A stretch of DNA of 64,000 nucleotides from Agrocybe praecox (GCA_964017145.1 OZ024841.1:2480001-2544000); one strand, 5' to 3'; shown: positions 49,301 through 60,074, numbered from the stretch's first letter. Made by a program: numbers and translations. The notes: generated from the letters alone by a model not told the origin.

Positions 49301-50323
49301 TGTCAGGACGTCCCTCGGTATCCTCAAAGTCCGGAGTATCCAACTCCATGTATTCCCTCCTCTGCGCATCCTCCTCCTCCTCCCCCTCTGCCACATCCAT
49401 GTCCTCCTCTACCCTATCCACGTCCTTGCTCTGTTCCTCACTATCCAATGGCCCCTTCCCCTTCTTCGCAAGTTCGTGGGGTTCCCTTGCTTGCTTGAGC
49501 TTTCGAATTGCGTCGCAGAAACGACATTTCCTTTCTTCTTCTTCTTCGGCAACTTGTAGAGCATGTGCTTGCTCGTCGGCGAGTTGCTGAACCTTGTTGT
49601 TATTGAGTTCGGTTTCGATGCTGCCTGAAGCTGGGGTGCTGAACCGTCATGATAATTAGTGTAGATACATTAAAATGAGCTTGAATGAAACTTACGATTG
49701 GAGAGAATTTGCGCCGTTATCCACTGAAGCGCCAGACGATGGAGCTGGAGAAGCGGCACTGAATAAATAAATAAAAATGATTAAAAATTGGCAGAAAATC
49801 CAGTACTTACCGAGATTCGGTACATGCATGACGAGCCGAGCGCCTAGAGAAAGATATTAACTTCGAAAACTTATCCTACACATTACAATGTAGGAGGGGC
49901 AAAGAGCACGCGACAATATCAGCGTGCTCAGTTTGAGGTTTGCAACGATGTCAGCAAACCTCAGTATAAGCAACGATGTCAGCCCAGTGGAAGACCCCTC
50001 CAAATTGAATGTATAGGCGGGAAAGGGGGCAGGGTAATTACCTCCTGGGCGCCGTTACCGGGCTCACGCATTGGGGGGGGAGAGCCTAGAGACGTGGCAA
50101 TTAGCATGGAAGGGAGGGATATCGAAGGTGGGCTTACCTTTGCCACCTTTCTTCTCTGACCCGGTGTCTTCGCCTTGGTAGAGCAGGCTACATCCTGCTC
50201 GAAAGTCCTGTAAGCGCCGATGGAAAGGAGGGTAGGGAAGGAAGGGACGCGTACCTTCTCATTTCTGGACCGTTTGGCGGGAGGGGGAGTAGAGGCGTCG
50301 TCGGCCTGCCTCTTTCGCGACAT
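46328..50323 (-). CDS. large unknown cargo protein 1 (11 exons)
   Basis: Not recognised as a known family. From ATG at 50323 (MSRKRQADDASTPPPAKRSR, basic and nuclear-signal-like) eleven exons join in frame to about 1,100 residues, ending at TAG 46330-46328. One exon border is a 198-nt intron (50041-49844) that holds three of the hairpins below. A coiled-coil stretch (TELNNNKVQQLADEQAHAL) leads into a CxxC pair (RKCRFCDAIRKLKQ) and a long acidic region. The middle is globular (NFWNLFQQWVALRKW, then FGKRCRVLYKDYLVLDPELK). The C-terminal part is Ser/Thr/Ala low complexity. The composition is GC-richer than the KDZ gene and its arms. It is divergent from the gene at 53074-55299, with about 2.7 kb of patterned DNA between them. 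A nuclear role is a guess. Confidence 0.75.
49904..49986 (-). ncRNA. hairpin cluster I: three hairpins inside an intron of cargo gene 1
   Basis: The hairpins are at 49904-49929 (8-bp arms, GAGCACGC on plus), 49934-49963 (10-bp arms, TGAGGTTTGC) and 49967-49986 (5-bp arms with two G-U pairs). In the sense (minus) strand each core is T-GAY-ATN-GTY. In the first, C to T gives a U-G pair; in the other two the closing GTT still pairs with GAC by G-U. A fourth palindrome with a different core lies at 49874-49895. Confidence 0.7.
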
Positions 50324-50627
50324 GGTGGTTCAGGAAGAAGAATGGGATGGCAAGTCCCTGAGATGTATGCTGGCGGGATGTGATGGTGATGCTGTAAGCC
50401 TGTGAACTTATAGTCGGTTAGCGCGTATAAGCACATTTTTTGATTGAAACTCACCGGTTGTTTGCAATTTTGGTCGTAGGATCTGTTACAGGTATATGAT
50501 TGAACTAAATGTCAAATTTTTTGAAAGGGAAAACATCTTACTTACCGGATAACTCGCTATTTCCGCAGGTCGCACACGCCAAAGTTGTTGCAGAGGCTAG
50601 TGGAGATTTTTCCGTAGAGTGAAAACA

Positions 50628-50716
50628 ATCTGGTGACAATGTCAACCAGATGGATTAGCATAGCGACAATGTCAGCTATGCATAATGACAAAGGAGCGAC
50701 AATGTCAGCTCCCTTG
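50628..50716 (-). ncRNA. hairpin cluster II: three hairpins upstream of cargo gene 1
   Basis: The hairpins are at 50628-50651 (arms ATCTGGT/ACCAGAT), 50658-50681 (GCATAGC/GCTATGC) and 50689-50716 (9-bp arms with one G-U pair in the sense strand). All three have the core GACAATGTCA on plus, that is TGACATTGTC in the sense of the minus gene. Leader introns between here and the ATG (donors near 50546 and 50454) suggest the hairpins are transcribed. Confidence 0.75.
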
Positions 50717-50961
50717 TACATGTAGGAACGGGATAAAGAAGAGCAAGTCGTTAAAGTTCCCAATTAGCCGGAATTTCAAAGTCCGTTCTGAGCTTCGAAG
50801 TCTGTTCCGAGCGCCGAGCTATAATTGGAATCAGCGGAGTTCTATTGGGATCCAGATCCATATCTATAATTGGACCACCAATCTGTATCGCAATTTCAAT
50901 CTTTGCATCTTCTTTCTCAACCACCACTACCATCTTTCCTTTCTTCCTCTCCCTCCCATCC

Positions 50962-51047
50962 AAAGGCTGACAACGTCGCCTTTCTCAACAGCGAGCTGAC
51001 ACGGTCGCTCGCTGTTCTCGCGATGAGCTGACAACGTCGCTCATCGC
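50962..51047 (+). ncRNA. hairpin cluster III: three hairpins upstream of cargo gene 2
   Basis: The hairpins are at 50962-50983 (arms AAAGGC/GCCTTT), 50987-51016 (10-bp arms AACAGCGAGC) and 51020-51047 (9-bp arms GCGATGAGC). The cores TGACAACGTC, TGACACGGTC and TGACAACGTC all read forward, in the sense of the plus-strand gene. Confidence 0.75.
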
Positions 51048-51243
51048 CTAGTCATGGCTTGTCCGTTCCCCTCAACCTGACCGCCAACAACTGCCTCATA
51101 CCCCTTCACACAAACAACAAATACATTATCTGCATTTCCCTACAGCCGTCCATCATCTAATCTTCAACTCAAGTTCTGTTTCGCAGCCACCTAGGCCCAA
51201 CGCCTCTTTATCCATCTTTCCTTTCTTCCTCTTCCTCCCATCC

Positions 51244-51328
51244 AAAGGCTGACAACGTCGCCTTTCTCAACAGCGAGCTGACACGGTCGTTCGCTGTTCT
51301 CGCGATGAGCTGACAGCGTCGCTCATCG
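51244..51328 (+). ncRNA. hairpin cluster IV: second copy of the triplet
   Basis: The hairpins are at 51244-51265, 51269-51298 and 51302-51329. Relative to cluster III there is one arm change in the second hairpin (C to T opposite G) and one in the third (C to T opposite G); both leave G-U pairs. The loop of the third changes from AAC to AGC. Confidence 0.75.
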
Positions 51329-51471
51329 TCTGGTCATGGCTTGTCCGTTCCCCTCAACCTGACCGCCAACAACTGCCTCATACCCCTTCACACAAACAAC
51401 AAATACATTATCTACATTTCCCTACAGCTGTCCATCATCTAATCTCCAACTCAAGTTCTGTTTCGCAGTAA

Positions 51472-52460
51472 TCGCATGTGATTTCAACTCAAAGGTAAGT
51501 TTTGTATTTCCTCACAGCCGTCTACCATCTAATCTTCGACTCAAGTTCTGTTTCGCAACCACCGATAGCCCGCGCCTCTTTATCGCCTGCTCGAGAGTTT
51601 CTAACAAACTTTATGAACCTCTAATCAGACGCGATTTCAACTCAAAGGTAAGTTTTCGTATCTATTCACAACTGTCTACTATCTAATTTTCAACTTAAGT
51701 TCTATTTCAGCCGTCTACCATCTAATCTTCGACTCAAGTTCGGTTTTGCAACCACCCATACCCTGCACCTCTTTATCACCTGCTCGGGAATTTCTGACAA
51801 GCTATATGAACCTCTAATCGGACGCGATTTCAACTCAAAGGTAAGTTTTTCTGTTTCTTCACAGCCGTCTACCATCTAATCTTCGACTTAAGTTCCACAA
51901 ATGAATCGCGGTCTGATGCTGGAAATTCATCTTACATATCTGAAAGTGCCTCTGAAATATCCGACCTGTCGCAGCTCATGGAGTTTACTCTCCCGCTTGG
52001 CCAATCATTATGACCGGCAGAACAAGACGAAGCTTGGTTGGCTTTGAAACAAATGACACATTCTGCTGAAGACTTGTCTGGTCCCGACCCGTCTTCGGAC
52101 GAAGAAGAACGGGAAACAGGAGAGGATATGAATTTGGAGGACGCAATGGCACGTCTTCGTAGTGCACGGGATTCTCTAGCGCCTCTACAAATCGACGAGT
52201 TTTATGAAGAACAAGACGATACATTCTCTAGTTCAGAAAACAGCTTTAATGACAACGGTGACGATAACAGAACAATGAATCTGAGTCAAGTCCTCAGTCG
52301 AGCCGTCCATCGTCTAATTCGCAACCACCGAGACCCCGCGCCTCTTTATCGCCTGCTCGGGAATTTTTAACAAACTTTATGAACCTCTAATCGGACGCGA
52401 TTTCAACTCAAAGGTAAGTTTTTTTGTTTATCTACAGCCGTCTACCATCTAATCTATCAC
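51472..52460 (+). repeat. repeated exon-like units with donors and acceptors
   Basis: A block of about 110-130 nt, from CCGTCTACCATCTAATCTTCGACT to GCGATTTCAACTCAAAG, is repeated at 51518-51647, 51711-51840 and 52303-52413, with partial copies at 51472, 51865 and 52438. Each full block ends at a perfect donor (GTAAGTTTT) and starts after an acceptor (CACAG/TTTCAG/CTACAG). A non-repeated acidic coding-like stretch (51894-52300) sits between. The blocks could be mutually interchangeable leader exons of cargo gene 2, or remains of an exon-duplicated gene. Confidence 0.6.
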
Positions 52461-52837
52461 TACCTAGACCCACAACGCAGATGCCGTTCATCACTGCTGT
52501 CCTTTTTTGTTCCACCGGCCTCTTTTTATGAAATTTCAGCTTAGTACTTACCACTTCATTGTCTTGCCTTTCTATTATATCACTATAACCTCTTTCATAT
52601 TCCAAAATGTCCTGATTTCTTATCAGTTATCGATTGCCACGCATCTTGACTCGTTTAACCTTAAGCTTTACCCGAAATATATATAACACGCGCAAACCCA
52701 TCGACTTTCACATGTTGCCTTTCTTTCTGCCACCACCATAATTACCTGCTTTCCTCCATTCTTTGTTTGCTCCTTCTCTAAGACCACTGGTATGTAGTAC
52801 TTTCAAATCATGTTCTTATTGTGGGGCTCAGGGGCAT

Positions 52838-52925
52838 CGGGTTGACATTGTCACCCGTCTGAGAGTGGTTGACATTGTCACCGTTCTCAAAATCAAGAGC
52901 AGGGCTGACATTGTCGCCCTTCTTT
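52838..52925 (+). ncRNA. hairpin cluster V: three hairpins near the start of cargo gene 2
   Basis: The hairpins are at 52838-52857 (arms CGGGT/ACCCG), 52861-52888 (9-bp arms closed only if two G-U pairs are allowed) and 52895-52926 (inner arms AGGGC/GCCCT, extendable to 10 of 11 pairs). All share the forward core TGACATTGTC. They lie about 150-240 nt before the candidate ATG. Confidence 0.75.
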
Positions 52926-53073
52926 TCCCTTTGTTGTTCACGTGGGCTTGCACGCTTATCCTCTGTCCAGTTTCTTTTCTTCTATACCGTGACCTATTGG
53001 CGGGATTCTACTATGTCCAGTCCAGGTTCATGACACGTGTCCCATTCCATGCCATCTCTTACAAGTCCACTAG

Positions 53074-55299
53074 ATGTCTATGTTGATGTTTATGGGCTCA
53101 AACGAGGGATCATTTCAAGACAGGTCGTCCTTGAAACGAGACGCGACAACTCGCGACGTATGTTTTTGACTTTTTCTCTGCTTTTTTAATCTCATTTTTG
53201 GTCGCCGTTTTAGCAACTTTTGCAACAGACGCGATTTACTTTCTCGAGCTCAACTATAAACTGAAGATTTTGATACCTGGGCTGACCGCCCCACCAGTTA
53301 ACTACGACGTGAACGGGAATCCCTTTCCAACCAACTACTTCCTTACGTCGCCAAACATGCCCTGTTGTCCCGACCTTTGTACCTATTCCCCACATGTCCA
53401 GGCAAGACTCGACGGTGGATACCACACGGGCGACTTCACAAAATCTCCTCAATTCTACGACGAAGCTGCTCCACACATTCCTTTCGTTCGCTCACGGCCT
53501 TCCAACGACGACCTCGCAGACCATGAGCATCAATGTGCATGGTTTGTTCTTGACAGATCCCAGTTCATCAGGGAGAAAGGATGTGAAACCCAAGACCTCG
53601 GACGAATCAAACAGACCGTCACCTTCGACATAGCGGCAAGCAGGAAGACCCTGGCGGAGAAAGTAGAAAAGCTTGTCGCCAAAAAAAGGCGCCCGGCGGG
53701 CGATTATGCTCCTATGTTGGAATGTGCTACGTTAATGCACCACTGTATCCTCGCTTTGACTTGCGCACACATGTCTTATAACAGAACCGTTCTTACCTTG
53801 GCCTTCTTCCAGCGACTGTACCTCGAAACCTTGGCCTGGTACGACTATTTGAAAACGTTCTCGCTCATGGAACCACTCCTTTTGACACGCGAGCCCATCT
53901 CTCCCCAACGTGAACTCATGGGCGCAATCACGGCAGACAATGAAGTTGCGACAAGGTTATACACCATCGGGATTCCAGTTTGGCTCCTTCAACCACCTCA
54001 TCTTTTTTCAACGTCCTCTTTCATGTGTATGGAACCCGAAATAATGGAGCCAACCAACATGGAAATCGCGCCCATGCCAGGTTTCTCTTCCGTCGCTGCC
54101 CCTGTGGCAGACGCCAACCGCATTAGGATTTGTCAACGCGATCACCCCTACGCTACTCCACCAGAGACTCGACAGGTTCTGATTGACGCTCGTATGTATT
54201 TTATTCCGTTTTTTTTTTTTTGGAATGTTTATCAATTATATATTTTTTTGTAGCTAGTTTTCCTCCTACAGGCGCATCATCCTCTGGAGCTGGTGGTGGT
54301 GCTGTAATGTGGAATGCCACTTTCACCGTCAATCAGTCCGTGAATTTTGTGGTGCAGCCTCTTACCTTCAACGAAGGCAAATTCGCCGAGCCTGTCTGTC
54401 CTCATTACACCATGCTTGTGACAACACCCGCGTGGACCAATGCTCTGAAATCTGTTGTTCGCAACCCTCTACGCGTTTGGAACCATGCCGACCTCTTTCG
54501 TTTACGCGGGTATCAGTATATCGATCCGTATATGCTTACCGGGAATGATCTCACCAAGATCAAGAGTATTGCGTTGTGCTGGTTATCCATACATATGTCT
54601 TGGATCACCAGATCTCACGCGCGCACCCACAATATCCAAATTTCGTTTCCACAACCTCAAGATTGGAAAGACTATTTCTGGTATGTTGTTACACACGTGA
54701 TCGGCCTCGATGGCGGAATCCATGGCAACTCTCGCAGGGGCAAGAGTGTCCAGGACCTCAAGACATTATTCAATGTTACGTTGCCTTTGTCTCCTCAACC
54801 TGTCAGGGTAATCTGGATGAAGAAGTTAATTGTGTGCGCTGACGAACCGGACAAAGCGAGCAAGATTACCCCCAAGATCTTGCGCGAGATCCTGTGGGAT
54901 GCCTTCGAGAACAACTTTTGTCTCGAATTTCTTGTGCTGGACCGCTGCATTTTACCTCGGAGTGGATTGAAGGCAGAAGTTGCGCGCGCTTGTGATGGTG
55001 CTGTTGCCCAATGCTTCCCTGACCGTCAGCATATCATCACGGAAGTGCAACATGTTGATGAAGGGCTCTGTGCTGCTAACTGGATCGCTCGTGCTACCTA
55101 TGTAGAGTACTTCCGTCGCGTCGTTTCGGGATGGAGGGGTTCCGAATCTGTACGACTCATGAATATGAGACTTATAGAGGGTGAATACACTGAAGAACAG
55201 GTTGCAGCTGTTGAGAAGCTGGCCTTTTCAACGTATTGCCAGCATTTCTTCGAATGGTTTGGCCGTGCTCCTACTATTCCTCATCGCGTCCTGATTTGA
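53074..55299 (+). CDS. large unknown cargo protein 2
   Basis: Not assigned to a known domain. The coding part is secure from 53214: one exon to 54191, an intron 54192-54253, and a last exon to the TGA at 55297-55299, about 670 residues. Recognisable blocks include FLELNYKLKILIPGL, TREPISPQRELMGAIT followed by LYTIGIPVWLLQPP, and KIKSIALCWLSIHMSWI. The style is that of dispersed multi-copy Agaricomycete proteins of unknown role. The first exon is unsettled: ATG 53074 with the good donor at 53158 gives the wrong phase for the acceptor at 53214; other choices need a weak donor. It is transcribed away from cargo gene 1. Confidence 0.7.
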
Positions 55300-55708
55300 C
55301 ACCACCGCTCCTCTGCACAATCGTTTTTTCTCTTATTCGTAAGTTTTTTGTTTTTTTTATTCTGTCAACTTTTATTAAAGGTGTTTTGGGACTTCATTTC
55401 ATCTAGGTTTTCATTGTGCTTTGGTCCCGGTTGGAGGTCTTTTTTTTAAAAACATCATTACATACATATATCTTGCCCCGCTATTCGGGAATTCTAGCGG
55501 TATATTTAGAATTCCCTGTACTAAAAATATAATGTTCTTTTCTTGTCTCTGGTGCAAATATTCTGATTTATATTTAATGCTCTGTGAATTCTGAGTTATT
55601 ATTGATCATGACTATTTGTGTGAATAATTTTGAGTTATTTTTAATATGTATATAAAGGTAATCAAAGTTTGATATGTTTGTTTTCCTTCTTTCTTCCCTT
55701 CTTTCATC
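55300..55708. other. AT-rich spacer before the KDZ gene
   Basis: Base composition switches here from the GC-richer cargo genes to the AT-rich KDZ part. It contains TATATAAAGG at about 55650, a possible TATA box 50-60 nt before the KDZ ATG. Confidence 0.5.
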
Positions 55709-58700
55709 ATGCCTAAGGCATTCAGAAGAGCAGCCAACATTCAGCCTCCTGATACATCTGATCAAGGGCTAGTACCTGTAACTGCAATTAAGGAACGTCA
55801 ACCATATGGAACTAGAGGTCTTGCACATGGACCTAGAGGTCTCGTTTATGCACCATCTGGAGATTATTCCCAGCGTACTCATTCTAGTGCACCATCATCC
55901 CCGGTTGAATCAGTTGAAGAAGGCGGAGACATTGTCTTTGTTGGCAACAATACTGTTGATGAACCTTTGATAAACAATCAAACCATAAAAAAACAGAGAC
56001 AATGGCACAAGTGGAGTGAGGACATAATTCCGGCCTTGCTTAAACCTTACATGGATCTCTTGGCTGAAACCGATGGCCTTCGAAATATCAAGAATCTTGA
56101 AAACTCTTCTAACTGCAGAGGCTGTATTCTTGGTCGGCAGCTCGAAGTCTCTTGCATCTTTTTTGAAAGTAATTATAACTTATACTACTAGTTTTATACT
56201 TGGCTAATGGTTTAACAGGGATAGAAAAACTCCATCTTTGCACTTGTACTGATCCTGCTCTTCAGTTGCTTTCACTTGGATTGTTTCCATGTGCTCCACT
56301 TGAACCAACACTTGCAGTTGACTTAAATGTTCTTGATTTTGCTCGAGAGCTGTTTGTCAATGCTGCTCCTAATACAACTGCATGGTGTGAAACATTGGAA
56401 GGATTTTTGAGTGCTCGGAAGTTCAAACTCAAAACCCGAGTAAGTCTCTTAACAAAAAAAAACTGCATTTCTTGCTCATTCCTTATAGGACAGCTTATGC
56501 GGTCGCTTTGGCAATGCATTGCACTGGTATGCTGTGCTAACTGATAACAAAAACCTGATTATTCAGGATTATTTGGATAAAATTCAGGGTTCTATCTTAT
56601 CTATGGATGGCAATGATGAAGGTATGATTGAAAATTCAGTATCATATCATTTGTTAAAGAGTTTATAGAGGATATTGTCCATGAACCACAGCATTTACCA
56701 AGAGAAGAAACTTCTTCACCTGGTATGAATTTTTGAAATGAAAAGATCTTAAATTTTAAAAATAAATTTTAAAAAGATGAATCACACTTGGATCGACCAA
56801 GTGAATATTTGTGTGAACGCTGCCCTTTATGCTTTGGTAATTGGCATAAACCTGATGATCTGTAAGTAGAAAATTTTATTTACTTTATTTATCTCAAAGT
56901 AAAATACAGTGTGGATGCTATTGTGTGCATTGATGCTTGCTTCACTCAAAAGCAACGCAAATCACAAGGTAAAGCTTGGCAAGTGCCTCGTATGCATCCA
57001 GAAACAATTTTTATTTCAAAAGATGAACTTGATGCTATGGAAAATCATGTAGAAGAAATTCGGCCAAGTAAACCTCAGGATAAAACCAAAAAAAATAGAA
57101 AGTCCAGGTCTGCACCAGAGACCAATTTAAATAACCCTGACTATGAACCAAACATGAAGGTTCCAACAGCTATTCTGGATGAATGCAATGATTCATTTAC
57201 TGCTGCTGATGAGCGCCGTGTCAAAGCTTCCACTTTATTTTTTGCTGATACTGGCTTAATGGCTATATTATGCCGCCATGATCGTGTACTTTGGCTTGCA
57301 AATATGACATCAGCAGGAGAAAAGCAACACTATGCTCTATCTTTGCTTGATAAATTATTTCAACATATCCCAAAAAATATGAAAATTGGAGTTCTTTATG
57401 ATATTGGATGCCAATTACACAGAAGCTGTGCCAAGTATGAATTTTAGAAGATTTTCTTGATCGTATCACATTTGGAATATCTGTCTTTCATGCTTATGGC
57501 CATCAATGGCCTTGTCAAATCATCTACCACCCCCGAAAGTGTAAAGGGTTTGGTTTAACTGATGGTGAGGGCTGTGAACGCTTCTGGAGTGCAATCAAAC
57601 CATTAATTCCATCCTGTCGAGTCTCAGGCTATTATACACGCCTTTATACAATTGATACCAAAGTCAAACATCGAGATACAAAGAGTCTACTAGGACTTGG
57701 ATTATGGGTTAAAAAGAAGTGGATTAACATGGACCAAAAGAAAACAGAAGCATCTGAAGAGCTTGTTAAAATATATGAAAAGGGACATACAAAGGAGTAT
57801 ATACGAGAGCAATGGGATGCACAAGTCAAAGAACAAACAAAGCCATTGAAACGCCAAAACAAAAATTTAGCCAATAAAGAAATTGAAGAGATCATGGTGC
57901 TTACAAGCAATGTAAAGGATTATAAGCAGCAATTGAAAGAAGCTGAAAGAATGCTTGAAACAGGAACATATTCAGAAGGTTTTGATGCTAGCACAATAGG
58001 AGAAATCATAAGTGATCTTGATGCAAAGATCAAACGTCAGCAAAAAGCAATTATTACAAAGAGAACTAAACTTTCTATTGATGGTCGACTGAGGCTTGAT
58101 ACATTATTAGGAAGTGAATTCCTAAAAATCAGAATGAATGCCTTGGCATTAAAGCAGCGGATCAGAGACTGTCTTCGTCAACGCAAGTTTGAACTTGAAA
58201 GCATTGAAAGAGCTTATCGGAGCACTGTAAATCAAACAAAGCTTCAGAGTCATGCTGAAAAGCAGCTTAAACAGAAGGAACCAGGCATTCTTACACTTGC
58301 TCGGAATTATAACAAGCTATGTGGAGAATTAGAAGCATTGATAAAGGCAAAACGTGCACCACAAGGAGCAACATCACCTTTACGAATTGAAACTGAAGGC
58401 TTGTTTAAACTTGATGTTGATGATGATATTTGGCAGGATGTTGGCTTGACTGATGATGAAGATGGATCAATGGTTATACCTGACTGGCTTGGCAATGAAG
58501 ATGTTCGAAAGGGCATAAAGTTACTTCTTCAGCATGATCGATGTATTGAAGAGAAAAGACGCTTAAAGGCTGAAGTTATATCTATGCAACAGTGGATGCA
58601 AGAAGAGTGGTCTATTGCTGAAAAAGGCATAGAATGGGCAAAGGAGGATAGAGAACATGGTGTAGTTTATCAGTTGCAAGAAAGAAAGAACTATCTTTTG

Positions 58701-59003
58701 CGACTTTGCTTAGCATGGATACCAAATATCAGATATATTCCAGAAACCTTGGAAGACAATTGGGGTCCAGGCTATGATGAACTTCAAGCTGCATATGCAT
58801 ATGAATTTTCTGAAAGCTATATTGAAGATGAAGGAGAAGAAGTGAATGAAGAATTGCCAAGTGAAAATGATTATAGTAGTGATGAAGAAAATGATAATGA
58901 AAATGACATGAATGATGCAGAGTTGTTTGATACTATGGAAGCAGATGCACTTAGTGATCAGTTTGGAAACCCAGAATATGATTGGTATACATATGATAAC
59001 TGA
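55709..59003 (+). CDS. KDZ transposase with CxC cysteine cluster (one frameshift)
   Basis: Transposase of the Kyakuja-Dileera-Zisupton group. Exon 1 (55709-56168) and the next exons (from 56219 and 56489) carry the N-terminal Cys-rich CxC-type region (NCRGC, LCTCTDP, CERCPLCFGNWHK), probably zinc-binding. The catalytic part runs through CIDACFTQKQR, TGLMAILCRHDRVLW, GVLYDIGCQLHRSC, HAYGHQWPCQIIYHPRK and EGCERFWSAIKPLIP. A long charged coiled-coil tail and an acidic end follow. At 57441-57446 the frame is broken inside a T run: the text after it continues in the +1 frame, as if one T were missing. This may be a real lesion or an assembly error. The gene lies about 60 nt inside the right inverted arm. 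Confidence 0.88.
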
Positions 59004-59754
59004 TGTATATGTAAGATATGTAATATACAAGATTCTGTATTAGAATGGGTCCTATTTTGAAGAAAATTGGTGAGTGTTCTGAACAGAAGGTATTAAATAG
59101 ATAATACCACACAATAGAACAAATGTTCATACCTGCTTTGCCATTGCTTAAAGAAATGAAAAGAGACATAATAATATGTCATGATGTTACAATCCAAATA
59201 GCAATATATTGGAGAAAGAAGTATAAGAACTGGTGTAGATTACGAAAGGAAAGAAAAAATCAAGCAAAAGAAAATCAAGCATAAAATTTTAAAGGATATA
59301 AAGAAGAAGAAAAAGAATGAAAAGAATGAAAAAAAAAATGAAAATGCAAGAAACAAGAAACAAGAAAGAAAAAAAGAAGCAAGAAACAAGAAACAACTGC
59401 AAGACAGGGTACATGCAGTCTACCCAGCTAAGCAATGCAACTCAGACCTAAACATTCTGATGTAGACTGACCAACTATTTTCAATATCAAGTGAATACTA
59501 ACTGTAAATTTGGTGAGTTTTCTGAACGAAAGGTATTAAATAGATAATACCAGTGATTGAATCAAATGTTCAAGCTATTTGTAGCCATTGTTAAGATTGT
59601 TGGTCAAGCTTTAAAACCAATTAAAAATGAAGCAAAGAAAGAAAGATTGAAAAGAAAGCTAAAAAGGCATCATAAAAATGTATATAGATTAGAAAGAGAA
59701 AGGGAAAGAAAATTGAATAAAAGAAAATGAAGATAAAAATTAAAAAAGATATGA

Positions 59755-59978
59755 AGAAGAAAGAAGAAAGAAGAAAGAAGAAAGAAGAAAGAAGAAAGAA
59801 GAAAGAAGAAAGAAGAAAGAAGAAAGAAGAAAGAAGAAAGAAGAAAGAAGAAAGAAGAAAGAAGAAAGAAGAAAGAAGAAAGAAGAAAGAAGAAAGAAGA
59901 AAGAAGAAAGAAGAAAGAAGAAAGAAGAAAGAAGAAAGAAGAAAGAAGAAAGAAGAAAGAAGAAAGAAGAAAGAAGAA
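59755..59978 (+). repeat. GAAGAAA heptamer array
   Basis: About 31 copies of a 7-nt unit. The left arm has only about three (44559-44578, reverse complement), so the array grew after the arms formed. The Lys/Glu/Arg open frames over it are artefacts. Confidence 0.95.
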
Positions 59979-60074
59979 AAAAAAAATGAAAAAAAAAAAA
60001 AATGAAAAAAAAAAAATGAAAACATTGGAATTGTATACTTTATCACAGTCACTTGCTAAGTTCATCAGTCAATC

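Larger units (their letters stand above)
50930..51468 (+). repeat. tandem duplicate of about 257 nt with hairpin triplets
   Basis: Units 50930-51186 and 51212-51468 run from CCATCTTTCCTTTCTTCCTC to CAAGTTCTGTTTCGCAG, an acceptor-like end. Each holds three hairpins in the same order. Differences between the units inside hairpins are single changes that keep G-U pairing. Confidence 0.85.

Noticed and set aside
48849..49559. Plus-strand 236-residue frame
   Set aside because: It is the antisense shadow of the long acidic exon of cargo gene 1.
49904..52926. Hairpins as plain DNA palindromes for a dimeric transcription factor
   Set aside because: The arms differ completely between sites while pairing is kept, and deviations are G-U pairs in one strand only; a fixed DNA-binding site would keep sequence instead.
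49904..52926. Hairpins as a CRISPR array or rho-independent terminators
   Set aside because: Spacing is irregular, arms vary, no T tracts follow, and the genome is fungal.
53074..55299. Cargo protein 2 as a TET/JBP dioxygenase, the known KDZ cargo
   Set aside because: I see no HxD...H iron-binding pattern nor the flanking motifs of that family.
57428..57446. Very short intron explaining the KDZ frame break
   Set aside because: The only GT...AG pair here would be 13 nt, too short to splice.
59727..60052. Long Lys/Glu/Arg or Phe/Leu/Ser open frames on both strands
   Set aside because: They are produced by the GAAGAAA heptamer array; no codon bias or neighbouring exons.
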